This document shows positions 1 to 8,734 of a stretch of DNA of 64,000 bases, one piece after another. Within the stretch, counting starts at the first letter, position 1. Each line of letters opens with the position of its first letter. A program made the translations under genes and the position numbers. This DNA comes from Helicobacter valdiviensis. Lineage in GTDB: Bacteria; Campylobacterota; Campylobacteria; Campylobacterales; Helicobacteraceae. The DNA lies in NCBI RefSeq assembly GCF_003245365.1, contig NZ_NBIU01000004.1, forward strand, positions 45,922-109,921, in the 5' to 3' direction. Below the pieces are notes generated by a model. It was given only the letters and a program-made list of their open reading frames with translations, had not been told where the DNA came from and did no database searches.

Positions 1-238
1 TTTTAATATTCTCTATTTTTTGTTTATTATGCAATTCTTGGCTTAATTCTTCCAATCTTATCTTTTGTTCTTCTTTAAGCTTATTTTTTAAAAGATTTTG
101 TTCTAAATCTTCTTGTGTAATATTATCTTCTTTTTTAGGTATTTGTTTTTGTTTTTCTTCAATTTTGGACTTTGTGTCTCCATCAAAACAAGCACTAAAA
201 AATAAGCCAAAAACACACAAAAAAATTCTAAAATACAT
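1..238 (-). CDS. Putative lipoprotein, 3' end cut by window edge
   Basis: The minus strand opens with ATG at 238-236 and reads without a stop to the window edge (79 full codons). The N-terminus MYFRIFLCVFGLFFSAC is a short hydrophobic signal ending in a lipobox, so lipidation at Cys17 and export are likely. What follows is highly charged (Lys, Glu, Gln) and looks like a coiled coil. I do not recognise the family; only the first 79 residues are visible. It is divergent from the tRNA-Ser gene. The Shine-Dalgarno is weak (an AAAG about 5 nt upstream), so the start is less certain than the reading frame. Confidence 0.6.
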   Translation of the reverse strand, partial: MYFRIFLCVFGLFFSACFDGDTKSKIEEKQKQIPKKEDNITQEDLEQNLLKNKLKEEQKIRLEELSQELHNKQKIENIK

Positions 239-343
239 AAATCTTTACACCCATTCTTGATTTTAAACACCATTTTACTTTAAAGTTTGCAAAAATGCAA
301 TTTAAAATTTCAAAAATTAAGATATTTTTTAAGTTTAGATAAG

Positions 344-349
344 TATAAT
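344..349 (+). promoter_or_regulatory. -10 box of the tRNA-Ser promoter
   Basis: A perfect TATAAT lies 24 nt before the tRNA 5' end. No convincing -35 is visible, as is usual for the housekeeping sigma factor of Campylobacterota, whose promoters rely on the -10 and an upstream AT-rich periodic signal. Confidence 0.55.
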
Positions 350-372
350 TCCATCTTTCTGCTTCACAGAAT

Positions 373-463
373 GGACAGATGGGTGAGTTGGCTGAAACCA
401 CATCCCTGCTAAGGATGCGTAGTCGCAAGATTACCGAGAGTTCGAATCTCTCTCTGTCCGCCA
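373..463 (+). tRNA. tRNA-Ser (anticodon GCT)
   Basis: The gene folds as a class II tRNA. The 7-bp acceptor stem pairs GGACAGA (373-379) with TCTGTCC (453-459). The anticodon stem pairs 401-405 with 413-417 around the anticodon GCT at 408-410. There is a long variable arm, and the T arm contains TTCGAAT. The discriminator base is G460 and CCA is encoded (461-463). It reads AGC/AGU codons. It stands alone between a lipoprotein gene and a transporter gene. Confidence 0.97.
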
Positions 464-605
464 CTTCATTTTATACTTTATTTTAAAAAATCTAAAATTT
501 TCAATAAAATTTTTATTCCCCCTCAATAAACAAGATATTTTTAAAAGTTTTTTTGCTAGATTTAGCTTTTCAAATTTTAAATATTTAATTTCCTAAGGTA
601 AAATA

Positions 606-1988
606 ATGAATAACTTTCTTCATAATTTCTTATTACTTTCCTCTTGGCAAACATGGCTAAGCCTAGCAATGCTTGGAATAATTTTTTATGCGATTTATAA
701 AATGAAAAAAGCGGGTGTTAATTTTTCTATGCGTATGCTTTTTTCGCTACTTATAGGCTTGGTGCTTGGTTTTTTAATCCAATATTTTTGCCACTACCCC
801 ACAAAAGAAGAGATTAAAAGTATCTCTTGGCTTGTAGAATTCCAAACTTGGCTTGCATTTATAAATTCTGCTTTTATTGGACTTATTAAAATGCTTGTGA
901 TACCACTTATTAGCATTTCTATTATTAAAGTCATTATGGATATAGGAAAAGATATTAAAATCTCTTCACTTCTTAGCTACTCTATCTTTTGGCTATTATT
1001 AAGCACAGCAATTGCTGCAAGTATAGGAGTGTTTTTAGGCTGGTATTTTGAAGTAGGTGCTTTCTTTAACTCTTCTATTCAAGGGAGAGAAATTAGAGAA
1101 GTAGCAAATATTACACAAATCTTTCTAGGTTTAATTCCTAGCAATATTATTGATTCTATGAGTAAGGATAATATTATTGCTGTGGTGATTTTTGCTTTCT
1201 TTATTGGATTTGGTGCTAGAGCTTTACACAAACAAGAAAATCTACAAGAATCCCACCAAATATTTAGCAAAATGATAAATGCACTCTATCAAATTATTAT
1301 GAATATTGCAGATTTTATTATGAGTTTAATGCCTTATGCTGTCGTATGTATGATAGCAAATGTTCTTATTTCTAATGGATTTTCTGCAATTAAAACTGCT
1401 GGACTTTTTATAGGGCTTATTTATCTTTGTATGTTAATTATGTTTTTAGTGCATTTTTTAATGCTTTTAAGTGCAGGATTAAATCCTATTACTTATGCTA
1501 AAAAAGCCTTTCCTGTCTGGCTATTTGCCTTTAGCTCAAGATCTTCTGTTGGCACACTTCCGCTTAATATCACAACTTTGCAAAATAAATTTGGTGTAAG
1601 TTCTAGTGTTGCAAACTTTGTTCCCTCTATTGGCACCACTATGGGATTAAATGGCTGTGCTGGATATTTCCCTGCACTTGCTGCTGTATTTATTGCTTAT
1701 AGTATTGGAGCTCCGATTGATTTTAATTTTATTGTAATGGTAGTTTTAATTGCAGTTTTAGGCTCTATTGGGATTGCAGGAGTTCCTGGAAGTGCTACGA
1801 TGGCGGCTTCTATTATGCTTACTGGTATTGGTTTTGGAGAATATTTTGGGCTTTTAACGCTTATTTTAGCCATTGATCCCATCATTGATATGGCACGCAC
1901 TGCTAGCAATGTTTCTGGTGCGATGAGTGCTGCTCTTTGCACAGATAAAAATCTAAAACTTCTTAATAAAGAAATATATAATTCATAA
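606..1988 (+). CDS. tcyP: SDF-family symporter, probably L-cystine (TcyP-like)
   Basis: This is an inner-membrane secondary transporter of the dicarboxylate/amino-acid:cation symporter family, 460 aa, the normal size. Several transmembrane helices run through the sequence. The two re-entrant-loop signatures are visible: a serine-rich segment FAFSSRSSVGTLPLNI near residue 310, and a C-terminal segment with IDPIIDMARTASNVSG near residue 427. The spacing and wording of these motifs (SSRSS, NGCAG, DMARTASNVSG) resemble the TcyP/YdjN cystine carriers I recall more than DctA or GltP; the substrate is therefore inferred. It starts at ATG and is followed 18 nt later by bioA on the same strand, so the two may be cotranscribed. 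Confidence 0.72.
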   Translation: MNNFLHNFLLLSSWQTWLSLAMLGIIFYAIYKMKKAGVNFSMRMLFSLLIGLVLGFLIQYFCHYPTKEEIKSISWLVEFQTWLAFINSAFIGLIKMLVIPLISISIIKVIMDIGKDIKISSLLSYSIFWLLLSTAIAASIGVFLGWYFEVGAFFNSSIQGREIREVANITQIFLGLIPSNIIDSMSKDNIIAVVIFAFFIGFGARALHKQENLQESHQIFSKMINALYQIIMNIADFIMSLMPYAVVCMIANVLISNGFSAIKTAGLFIGLIYLCMLIMFLVHFLMLLSAGLNPITYAKKAFPVWLFAFSSRSSVGTLPLNITTLQNKFGVSSSVANFVPSIGTTMGLNGCAGYFPALAAVFIAYSIGAPIDFNFIVMVVLIAVLGSIGIAGVPGSATMAASIMLTGIGFGEYFGLLTLILAIDPIIDMARTASNVSGAMSAALCTDKNLKLLNKEIYNS

Positions 1989-2006
1989 ATTTTAAAAGGG
2001 AAAAAT

Positions 2007-3296
2007 ATGCAAAATAATGCACTCATCTTAGAAGATTTAAAATATATTTGGCATCCTTGCACGCAAATGCACGATCATTTAGAAAAAATCCCTCTTATCC
2101 CCATAGAACGAGCTAATGGAATGTATTTGTATGATTTTGATGGGAATAAATATTTAGATTGTATTTCTTCATGGTGGGTAAATATTTTTGGGCATTCCCA
2201 CCCTTATATCAATCAAAAACTAAAAGAACAAATTGACAAACTAGAGCATATAATCTTTGCAGGTTTTACTCATAAACCTATTATTGAGCTTTCATCACGC
2301 CTTATAAATTTGCTAGATTCTAAGCTTAGCAAATGCTTTTATGCAGACAATGGCTCAAGTGCGATTGAAGTGGCTTTAAAAATGGCTTATGCTTCTTGTG
2401 TATATCAAGGCAAAAAAGGAAATAAATTTCTCTCTTTGGAAAATGCCTACCATGGAGAAACAATAGGAGCATTGAGCGTAGGCGATGTAGGCATTTATAA
2501 AGAAGTTTATGAACCCATTTTACTCCAAACCCTAAAAGTTAAAGAACCAAAAGGGGAAGATTTTGAAGAATCTTTAAGTTCCCTAAGAGAAATTATTAAA
2601 TCCCATAAAGATGAAATTGTGGCATTTATACTAGAGCCGCTAATCCAATGTGCTGGAAATATGAATATGTATAGTGCAAATTTTGTTTATGAAGCCACAA
2701 AACTTTGTCAAGAAAATGGAATTTATGTGATTTTTGATGAAATTGCTGTGGGATTTGGACGCACAGGAAGTATGTTTGCATACGAGCAGTGTGGAGTTGT
2801 GCCTGACTTTCTTTGCTTAAGCAAGGGAATTAGTGGAGGATATTTGCCTTTATCTGTTGTGGTTGTAGGGGAGGAGATTTATAACCTTTTTTACGCACCT
2901 TATGAAGAGCATAGAGCCTTTTTGCATTCTCACTCTTATACTGGAAATGCCCTTGCTTGTGCTTGTGCAAATGCGGTTTTGGATTTGTTTAGTAAAGAAG
3001 ATGTCATCACTAATAACAAAAAAACAAGCGAATATATTTGGGAAAGTATGCAGGAACTTAGGCGTTTTAGCTTTGTTAAAAATATGAGAATTTGCGGAAT
3101 GGTTTTTGCCTTTGATTTAGAAGGATTTGATAATGTGCGAAAAGGACTAGAAGTCTTTAATGCAGGACTTAAAAGAGGATTATTACTCCGCCCTTTAGGC
3201 AATACCATCTATCTAATGCCTCCTTATATTATCACAAAAGAACAAATTAGCCATATTGCTAATACGCTCAAAGAGATTTTAAGCACTTTTGCTTAA
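2007..3296 (+). CDS. bioA: Adenosylmethionine-8-amino-7-oxononanoate aminotransferase
   Basis: BioA transfers the amino group of S-adenosylmethionine to 8-amino-7-oxononanoate to give 7,8-diaminononanoate, a PLP-dependent step of biotin synthesis in the cytoplasm. The 429-aa length is typical. The N-terminal HPCTQMHD and [15 protein letters not shown] motifs are diagnostic of BioA against other class III aminotransferases. [12 protein letters not shown] carries the PLP-ring aspartate and the Lys of [13 protein letters not shown] is the expected Schiff-base residue. An AAAAGGG precedes the ATG by about 6 nt. No other biotin gene is in the window. Its stop codon overlaps the stop of the convergent EF-hand gene. 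Confidence 0.93.
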   Translation: MQNNALILEDLKYIWHPCTQMHDHLEKIPLIPIERANGMYLYDFDGNKYLDCISSWWVNIFGHSHPYINQKLKEQIDKLEHIIFAGFTHKPIIELSSRLINLLDSKLSKCFYADNGSSAIEVALKMAYASCVYQGKKGNKFLSLENAYHGETIGALSVGDVGIYKEVYEPILLQTLKVKEPKGEDFEESLSSLREIIKSHKDEIVAFILEPLIQCAGNMNMYSANFVYEATKLCQENGIYVIFDEIAVGFGRTGSMFAYEQCGVVPDFLCLSKGISGGYLPLSVVVVGEEIYNLFYAPYEEHRAFLHSHSYTGNALACACANAVLDLFSKEDVITNNKKTSEYIWESMQELRRFSFVKNMRICGMVFAFDLEGFDNVRKGLEVFNAGLKRGLLLRPLGNTIYLMPPYIITKEQISHIANTLKEILSTFA

Positions 3297-4786
3297 AACT
3301 CCCACTCATATTTAGGCCTTAGCTTATCTTCTTCTTTAAAATGTAATTTTTCTAAATTATCTAAATTCCTAATTTTATAAAGATTATTTACGGTGATTGT
3401 AGAACCATCATATTTATTTAAAATAAAGGCACTTTTGCCATTACTAAAGATTTCTTTTTGGATAAATTTCACTCCTAAATCTGCTAAAGAGATGATAGAG
3501 CCATTTTGTTCTATTCCTATTTCTTTAAAGTCTAGCTTATTTAAATCTTCTTCTTCCATACTAACTGCTTCACTCATCATAGAAGCTCTTTGGTTTTTAT
3601 TGGTTAGATTAAATTCTCCATTACTAGAATAAAGCTCACTAATATGTTGTGTCTTTCCTGAGATAAAGTGTAAAGTGATAGAGCCATCTTTATTAAGTTG
3701 TAATCCATTTACAGAATCTAATCCCCCATCTAGTGCTTCTATGTATTTTTGCATAGTTTGTGGATTGTTAATCCCCTCATAGATTTCTTTAAATTTATTC
3801 TCACTAAATGCCATACCACTAATTACTTGGAATTCGCGTTCAATGGCGAGTTTGCCTTTATTAGAATAATATTCCTCATACATTAGATTAAAACGATTTT
3901 GGATATTTCCTGCTGTGGCATATGCTGGGTGCTTTCCTAATAAGCTTTCTTTTGCTTCTTTATTAGTAGTGCCTACCATAGAAAATCGCTCTAATCTTTC
4001 TACTCCACTTAATGCCTTATCCATAAATGCAAAGTTAAAATTATTCATAAGCTCTGCATTTACATATTGTTCATTTCCATATTTGTCTTTATAGGTTTTT
4101 GTTAAATCAATATAACCTTTTTCATCACCATATGTTTTAAAGAGTTTTTTAATATCTTCTTCTTTTACTTTCTGATAGCTTTCTTCTGCTCTAAAAAGGC
4201 TAGTGCCTGATTGTATTTTCCATTTATCTTCTTTGTTAATATCTTTTTGTGTAATGACAAACTCTGATAAATCAAGAGAACTATAAACATCACTAAGCTT
4301 ATAGATAAATTCTTCTCCATCTTTATTGACACCTTTTATTTTTAGCTTATCAAAGTATTTATCACTAGAATCTAAAAATCCATCTTGATTAATATCTAAA
4401 TTAATAAGCTCTCCCATATAGCTTACACCACCTACTCCATATTTATCATTATCATCTTCTAAATCTAAAAAGACTTCTACTTTACCAATAGAGGTTTCAA
4501 GGTATTTGTCTTTGCCTTTTTGGCTTAAATAACCCCCTAAGGGATTATCAACACTAACAATGCCTTCTTTAGGTGTATTATTGTAGCGACTAAAATAATT
4601 GCGTTTTTCATTATCTAAATAACCATTGCTTAAAATTCCTTGAACCTTTTGATACAACTTAGCTTTATGACTAAACTCATTTAAATCTTCTGGGATACTC
4701 AAAGAAGAAATATTAGAAACTTTATTATTAATATTCTCTATCGTATTTAAGCCAAGAGCAGAAAGTTTTAGATTCCCAATTTCCAT
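3293..4786 (-). CDS. Unrecognised EF-hand protein, second gene of a two-gene operon
   Basis: I do not recognise this 497-aa protein. It has no signal peptide or membrane helix. One canonical calcium-binding loop is clear, DINQDGFLDSSD at about residues 131-142, with acidic or Asn residues at positions 1, 3, 5, 9 and 12. The rest is rich in Lys, Glu, Asn and Tyr and has no obvious catalytic motif. The frame extends upstream to a TTG at 4792, but the ATG at 4786-4784 sits 7 nt after AGGGGAG and overlaps the upstream stop by one base (TAATG), so I choose it. It should be co-translated with the secreted LamG-like protein and share its sigma28-type promoter. Export through the flagellar apparatus is a possibility, but it is inference only. 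Confidence 0.7.
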   Translation of the reverse strand: MEIGNLKLSALGLNTIENINNKVSNISSLSIPEDLNEFSHKAKLYQKVQGILSNGYLDNEKRNYFSRYNNTPKEGIVSVDNPLGGYLSQKGKDKYLETSIGKVEVFLDLEDDNDKYGVGGVSYMGELINLDINQDGFLDSSDKYFDKLKIKGVNKDGEEFIYKLSDVYSSLDLSEFVITQKDINKEDKWKIQSGTSLFRAEESYQKVKEEDIKKLFKTYGDEKGYIDLTKTYKDKYGNEQYVNAELMNNFNFAFMDKALSGVERLERFSMVGTTNKEAKESLLGKHPAYATAGNIQNRFNLMYEEYYSNKGKLAIEREFQVISGMAFSENKFKEIYEGINNPQTMQKYIEALDGGLDSVNGLQLNKDGSITLHFISGKTQHISELYSSNGEFNLTNKNQRASMMSEAVSMEEEDLNKLDFKEIGIEQNGSIISLADLGVKFIQKEIFSNGKSAFILNKYDGSTITVNNLYKIRNLDNLEKLHFKEEDKLRPKYEWEF

Positions 4787-5991
4787 TACCAAGCTCCCCT
4801 TCTGTGATTTCTAAAATCTATAACAATGATGTTAAGTGTATTTTCATCATAATAAATATCAAAGTCTTCATAGCTAACAATATCTGATTTGCCAGTAGCC
4901 AATAAATTGTAAGCCTCGACTGCCAAAACTTCAATAGAATAAAATATTGGCTGATTCTCCTTATCTGCATGTCTATAATAAGCAAAAGAAAGTAATTTTT
5001 CTTTTGCATTATAATTATTCATAAGCTCAAACATTTTAACTTCTGGATTATAAAAAGCTTCTTGCAAAGCAACATTATTTGGATTGTTTTGGCAATAAAG
5101 CCTAATACTGTCTAAATCAAATAATCTATTTCTTTGGATACTATACTTTGAATTTGGTAAATTTTGATCTTCATCTTTCATCTCTAAAGTATCTTTTACA
5201 AATGTATCACTTACTAGCTCTTCATCGCTACCATCTTGAGCTTTCCAACCTATTTGATAATTTAGCATTTCTTGAGTAGCTTGGATATATACCCATTTAT
5301 TAAGTGGAATAGGCTTTTTGGTAGTTATCACATCTACAGAATAATCTGTAATTTTTGAAGAGATTGAAAGCAATCCACTAGATAAAAGTCTAAAGTGAAA
5401 ATAATCGGTTCTATAACCCTTTACACTTTCTATATTCTCATCTCTTGAAAAAATTGTAACGGGTTCTTTAGGATAATTTGTAAATTTAACCCACATTCCA
5501 AAACTATTGCTATGAGGCCTACCCCATTGCGTATAAGCTGCATTAAAATTATGCCCTCCATTATAATATTCATAAGCATTTACATTTCTACCTTCTAGCT
5601 TTTGAGTTTGGCTATTCCATTCTTGGATATAGAAGTTTTTTGCTTCTGTTTGCAATGCGTCTATAATGGCTATTTTATCTCCTGTATTGACAATTTCATT
5701 ATTTGTATATGCAATATAAACAATAGGATTTCCACTTGCATCTTTTAAAGCCAACAAAGATTCTTTAGTTGTATCAATTTCAAATGTGCTAAATGGATAT
5801 TGTCCCCCTATGGCAGATTTTAATTCCTTAGCTTTTGAAACTTTAAGAGTAGGCTTTAAATCTTTTGAGGTGTTTTTTATTTTTTCTACTGCTTCTTTAC
5901 CTTTTATATTTTCACCCACTTTTACTTCACTACTAAATGCTAAAACACTCCCCACTAGCAAAAAAGTTGCTAATACCCTAAAAATTTTCAC
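4786..5991 (-). CDS. Secreted LamG-like protein, unrecognised family
   Basis: The 401-aa product starts with a clear Sec signal peptide (MKIFRVLATFLLVGSVLA, cleavage near residue 18-19). A jelly-roll, LamG/concanavalin-like segment is suggested at about residues 163-290: the stretches FGMWVKF, HFRLLSSGLLSI and LNKWVYIQAT resemble the strand pattern and conserved Trp of LamG domains that bind sugars or proteins. This is pattern recognition, not a search result. The start codon is GTG, supported by a strong AGGAGG at about 5994-6003. A sigma28-type promoter lies 40 nt upstream. It is the first gene of an operon with the EF-hand protein. It could be an adhesin or matrix component; function unknown. 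Confidence 0.7.
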   Translation of the reverse strand: MKIFRVLATFLLVGSVLAFSSEVKVGENIKGKEAVEKIKNTSKDLKPTLKVSKAKELKSAIGGQYPFSTFEIDTTKESLLALKDASGNPIVYIAYTNNEIVNTGDKIAIIDALQTEAKNFYIQEWNSQTQKLEGRNVNAYEYYNGGHNFNAAYTQWGRPHSNSFGMWVKFTNYPKEPVTIFSRDENIESVKGYRTDYFHFRLLSSGLLSISSKITDYSVDVITTKKPIPLNKWVYIQATQEMLNYQIGWKAQDGSDEELVSDTFVKDTLEMKDEDQNLPNSKYSIQRNRLFDLDSIRLYCQNNPNNVALQEAFYNPEVKMFELMNNYNAKEKLLSFAYYRHADKENQPIFYSIEVLAVEAYNLLATGKSDIVSYEDFDIYYDENTLNIIVIDFRNHRRGAW

Positions 5992-6031
5992 CCTTCCTCC
6001 TTTTGTATTAAATTTATTTTACATATTCATT

Positions 6032-6058
6032 ATATCGGCAAAAATAATTATTTTTTTA
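6032..6058 (-). promoter_or_regulatory. Sigma28 (FliA)-type promoter of the LamG/EF-hand operon
   Basis: On the minus strand TAAA (6058-6055) is followed by exactly 15 nt and then GCCGATAT (6039-6032). This matches the TAAA-N15-GCCGATA(A/T) pattern known for FliA promoters of Campylobacter and Helicobacter. The predicted transcript would begin near 6025 and carry a leader of about 35 nt with the strong Shine-Dalgarno. A housekeeping -10 (ATATAAT) partly overlaps the box, so sigma70 use cannot be excluded. Confidence 0.6.
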
Positions 6059-6175
6059 TAAAATCTACAAAATTTGCAAGAGGGGTTTTTACATTTAGTT
6101 ACATTTAGTTATAATTTTATCATTATAAAACAGACTTGTCCGCTGTGGCTTTCTATAAAAGTTTGAAGTCTTAAT

Positions 6176-6274
6176 TATTCTCTCTTTAGGCTACCATGCA
6201 AGTCGTTCCACTGCTTGCTATGATAATGTAGAACTGCCTTCTTAGCCATTGCTTATTCGCAGTGGGAGAGAATA
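6176..6274. other. Nested-stem element in the 5992-6363 intergenic gap
   Basis: A continuous 16-nt arm (6259-6274) can pair perfectly with two separate 5' segments: 9 bp with 6176-6184 (TATTCTCTC) and 7 bp with 6208-6214 (CCACTGC), leaving a 23-nt one-sided bulge. The motif CTACCAT occurs both in the bulge (6191-6197) and just after the structure (6277-6283). The stretch is visibly less AT-rich than its flanks. It lies between the end of pflB and the promoter of the next operon. It matches no RNA family I know; a structured RNA, a long-loop terminator or a decayed mobile element are all possible. The remainder of the gap holds a tandem ACATTTAGTT (6090-6109) and the sigma28-type promoter. Confidence 0.35.
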
Positions 6275-6325
6275 GACTACCATACTCTTACACCTCTACA
6301 ATAACACAAGGAAGTTCTTATCACA

Positions 6326-6352
6326 TCATTGCAAGGAGAAGCAATGAAGCAA
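6326..6352. repeat. REP-like repeat copy (TCATTGC...GAAGCAA)
   Basis: This begins TCATTGCAAGGAG and ends GAAGCAA, matching the TCATTGC...GCAATCT intergenic repeats seen around 18.4 kb and 63.4-63.7 kb. It sits just past the pflB stop codon. Confidence 0.45.
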
Positions 6353-6363
6353 CCCAAACAAAG

Positions 6364-8730
6364 CTATTTTTGGTTTAAAAGCCCACTGCTATCTATTTTA
6401 AAATCAAAATATTCAGAACTTACCACTCCATCGCCTATGGTTCTAAACTGTGTAGCTGCGGCTTTAAAGTTTTTCTCTTGTTGGTAGAGAATGCCTATAG
6501 CAATTCTTGTTTCATAATTTGTAGGGGCTTCTAGTTTTGAGAGTTGCAAAAGTGTAGAAGCATTTTGTATATGTCCTGCTCCTACTGCTGCAATCGCTGC
6601 TAGAAAGTAGGTTTGCGTATCCTCTTCTTTAAAATCATCTAAAAGGCTATTATAAAGAGTGAAAGCCTTTTCAAATTCTTGCAAATAGATGTATGTAAGT
6701 GCTAATGCTTGGATAACTCCTCGCACATCTTTTTGCTCGCTTATCATTTTCTTATCCAAATCCTCCTCCACATAATGAAGCGTTCCTGCAATATGGGCGA
6801 TTTGTATATACATCTCTCTAACCACTGAAGCCCCATAGTAAATAGGATCTTTATTGATTTTAGAATCCCTATAAAAAGACTGCAATTTTAAAGAAAGCTC
6901 TTTTGGATTATCTTCAAAATTAATCGCTAAAAGCTCTAAAAGATTAGCAATAGGATCTCTTGGCAAATTTGCCCTCAAAGAAGAACTAGCTTTAATTAGG
7001 CGTTGTTTATCCTTTAAAGATACACTTAAAACATAGTCTAGTGCATGATAGATAGAAAGATTGCTCTTTTGTATATCTAGCCAATCTGTGATATTTGGAA
7101 CTCCATCTCTTACAAAATTTAATAAAGTTAAAATAAATTGTTGCTCCTCTTTGCTTCCTCCCATTTCTGCAATCTCTTGGCTAACCTCTAAATCCAATCT
7201 TTGATAATCTCTAAAAGTAAGCTGTGCACTCATCAATGCAAAAATCCCAGCTTGTAAATCCTTAGGATTTAAATGAAAAGAACGCAAAAAATGCTCATAA
7301 GCTTTATTAAAATCTCCCATTTGTGCATAATTTAATCCCAAATCATAATGCAAGATAGAATGGTTTGGATAGCGTTTTAATGCTTCTGTTAAAAGTTTGT
7401 TTGCTTCTCTAATATTTCCATTTAAAGTTTGCAAAATCGCATCAGCAATATTTTTATTCACACGCGAAATCGTCTGTCCCCTAAGCAAAATATCTTTTGC
7501 TTCTTGTAAATTTTCAATATGGATATTAAGCCCACCCTCTTGTATCACATTAAAAGCTTCTTTAGCATCAAACACCTTATAGGGCGCAAAATAATAAAGC
7601 AATTTATAAGCATTAAGTTTTTGTCCTTTAAAACTATTCCAAAAACGATTTTGCGCGATATTAACATCAAAAAATTTATCTTGCAAAGTTAGCATAATTG
7701 GATAAGGATTTGCATCAATTTCTTCTTTGTTTTGTGCGTATTTATCTAATATTTTTCCCGCAGATTCAAATTGTGAATCTTTTAACATAACAAGCTCTAA
7801 AGCTAAATTTTTTTGAAAACTCTCCCCCTCTGCTTCAATAGCCTGTAAAAGATATTTTTGTGCTTGTTGATACTCACCAATGCGTGCATATAAAATACCC
7901 ATATTAAACCAATTTTTCACTTCTTCTGGATATTTACTTAAACGCTCTAGTGCTAAAGTATCATTCTGTAAATAAGAAAAAATCATAGCCAAAAGCTCAT
8001 CGCTCTCTTTTTGATAATATTCTGAATTTGGGTGCAAAAGTGGTGAAATAGCCTCTAAATAATTTCCTTTATAATAATGTGTAAGCGCATAAAGATAAGA
8101 ATAAAGTGCTAAATCTCCTGAACTTGGCAAATAACTCTGTGCTAAATCCGTATAATAGCCAAACCGCCCTTCATATCCAAGCATCAAAGAACAGACTGCA
8201 GCATTTAAGGCACTAATCACCCTATCTTCTCCCAAATCAATAGCTTTTTGAAAAGAACCTAATGCTTCTTTATAGGATTTTTCATTCATTTGTGCAACGC
8301 CTAGATTATAATTTGAAAGCCCTTCTGAATAATTAGAAATTTTGCCATATAAATCTAATGCTTCTACCTTGTTTCCACTTGTATAAAGAAAATTTGCTTT
8401 TTTAATGAGTTCTTCCAAATCGCGTGCATTATTAATAATATCTGCACCTTTTTGAATTTTTAATGCAGGGGGCTCCACCATCTTTTCTTCTTGTGGTTTA
8501 ACCTCTTCTTTAAAGACAAGTGCTAAAACAAATATTAAAGCCACAATCAAAACACCTAAAAGTAAGGCAAGAAAAATGGTTAATTTTTTATAAGTTTGAA
8601 TAAAATCTAAAAGCTTATCTATAAAACTCTTAGGTTTTGGGGGCTTGGGATCTTTTTTTAAAACATCTTCTAGAATATCAAAGCTATCATCTAATCTAAT
8701 AACTTGCTCTTGCCCCTCTTGCACTGCCAT
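6364..8730 (-). CDS. pflB: Flagellar motor protein PflB (membrane-anchored TPR protein)
   Basis: The 788-aa protein has a cytoplasmic N-terminus of about 50 residues, one transmembrane helix at about 51-74 (FLALLLGVLIVALIFVLALVF) and a long periplasmic part made of TPR-like helical repeats, for example around residues 120-190, 250-330, 450-500 and 690-760. In C. jejuni the serS-linked TPR protein (Cj0390) is PflB; its loss paralyses the flagellum and it builds the motor scaffold that positions stator units. H. pylori has the homologue in the same place. The assignment rests on architecture and on serS 4 nt upstream in the same operon. Length is close to that expected (about 800 aa). Confidence 0.8.
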   Translation of the reverse strand: MAVQEGQEQVIRLDDSFDILEDVLKKDPKPPKPKSFIDKLLDFIQTYKKLTIFLALLLGVLIVALIFVLALVFKEEVKPQEEKMVEPPALKIQKGADIINNARDLEELIKKANFLYTSGNKVEALDLYGKISNYSEGLSNYNLGVAQMNEKSYKEALGSFQKAIDLGEDRVISALNAAVCSLMLGYEGRFGYYTDLAQSYLPSSGDLALYSYLYALTHYYKGNYLEAISPLLHPNSEYYQKESDELLAMIFSYLQNDTLALERLSKYPEEVKNWFNMGILYARIGEYQQAQKYLLQAIEAEGESFQKNLALELVMLKDSQFESAGKILDKYAQNKEEIDANPYPIMLTLQDKFFDVNIAQNRFWNSFKGQKLNAYKLLYYFAPYKVFDAKEAFNVIQEGGLNIHIENLQEAKDILLRGQTISRVNKNIADAILQTLNGNIREANKLLTEALKRYPNHSILHYDLGLNYAQMGDFNKAYEHFLRSFHLNPKDLQAGIFALMSAQLTFRDYQRLDLEVSQEIAEMGGSKEEQQFILTLLNFVRDGVPNITDWLDIQKSNLSIYHALDYVLSVSLKDKQRLIKASSSLRANLPRDPIANLLELLAINFEDNPKELSLKLQSFYRDSKINKDPIYYGASVVREMYIQIAHIAGTLHYVEEDLDKKMISEQKDVRGVIQALALTYIYLQEFEKAFTLYNSLLDDFKEEDTQTYFLAAIAAVGAGHIQNASTLLQLSKLEAPTNYETRIAIGILYQQEKNFKAAATQFRTIGDGVVSSEYFDFKIDSSGLLNQK

Positions 8731-8734
8731 TTAC

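Noticed and set aside
228..464. 78-residue minus-strand reading frame
   Set aside because: It is the antisense of tRNA-Ser and overlaps the lipoprotein start; no ribosome site.
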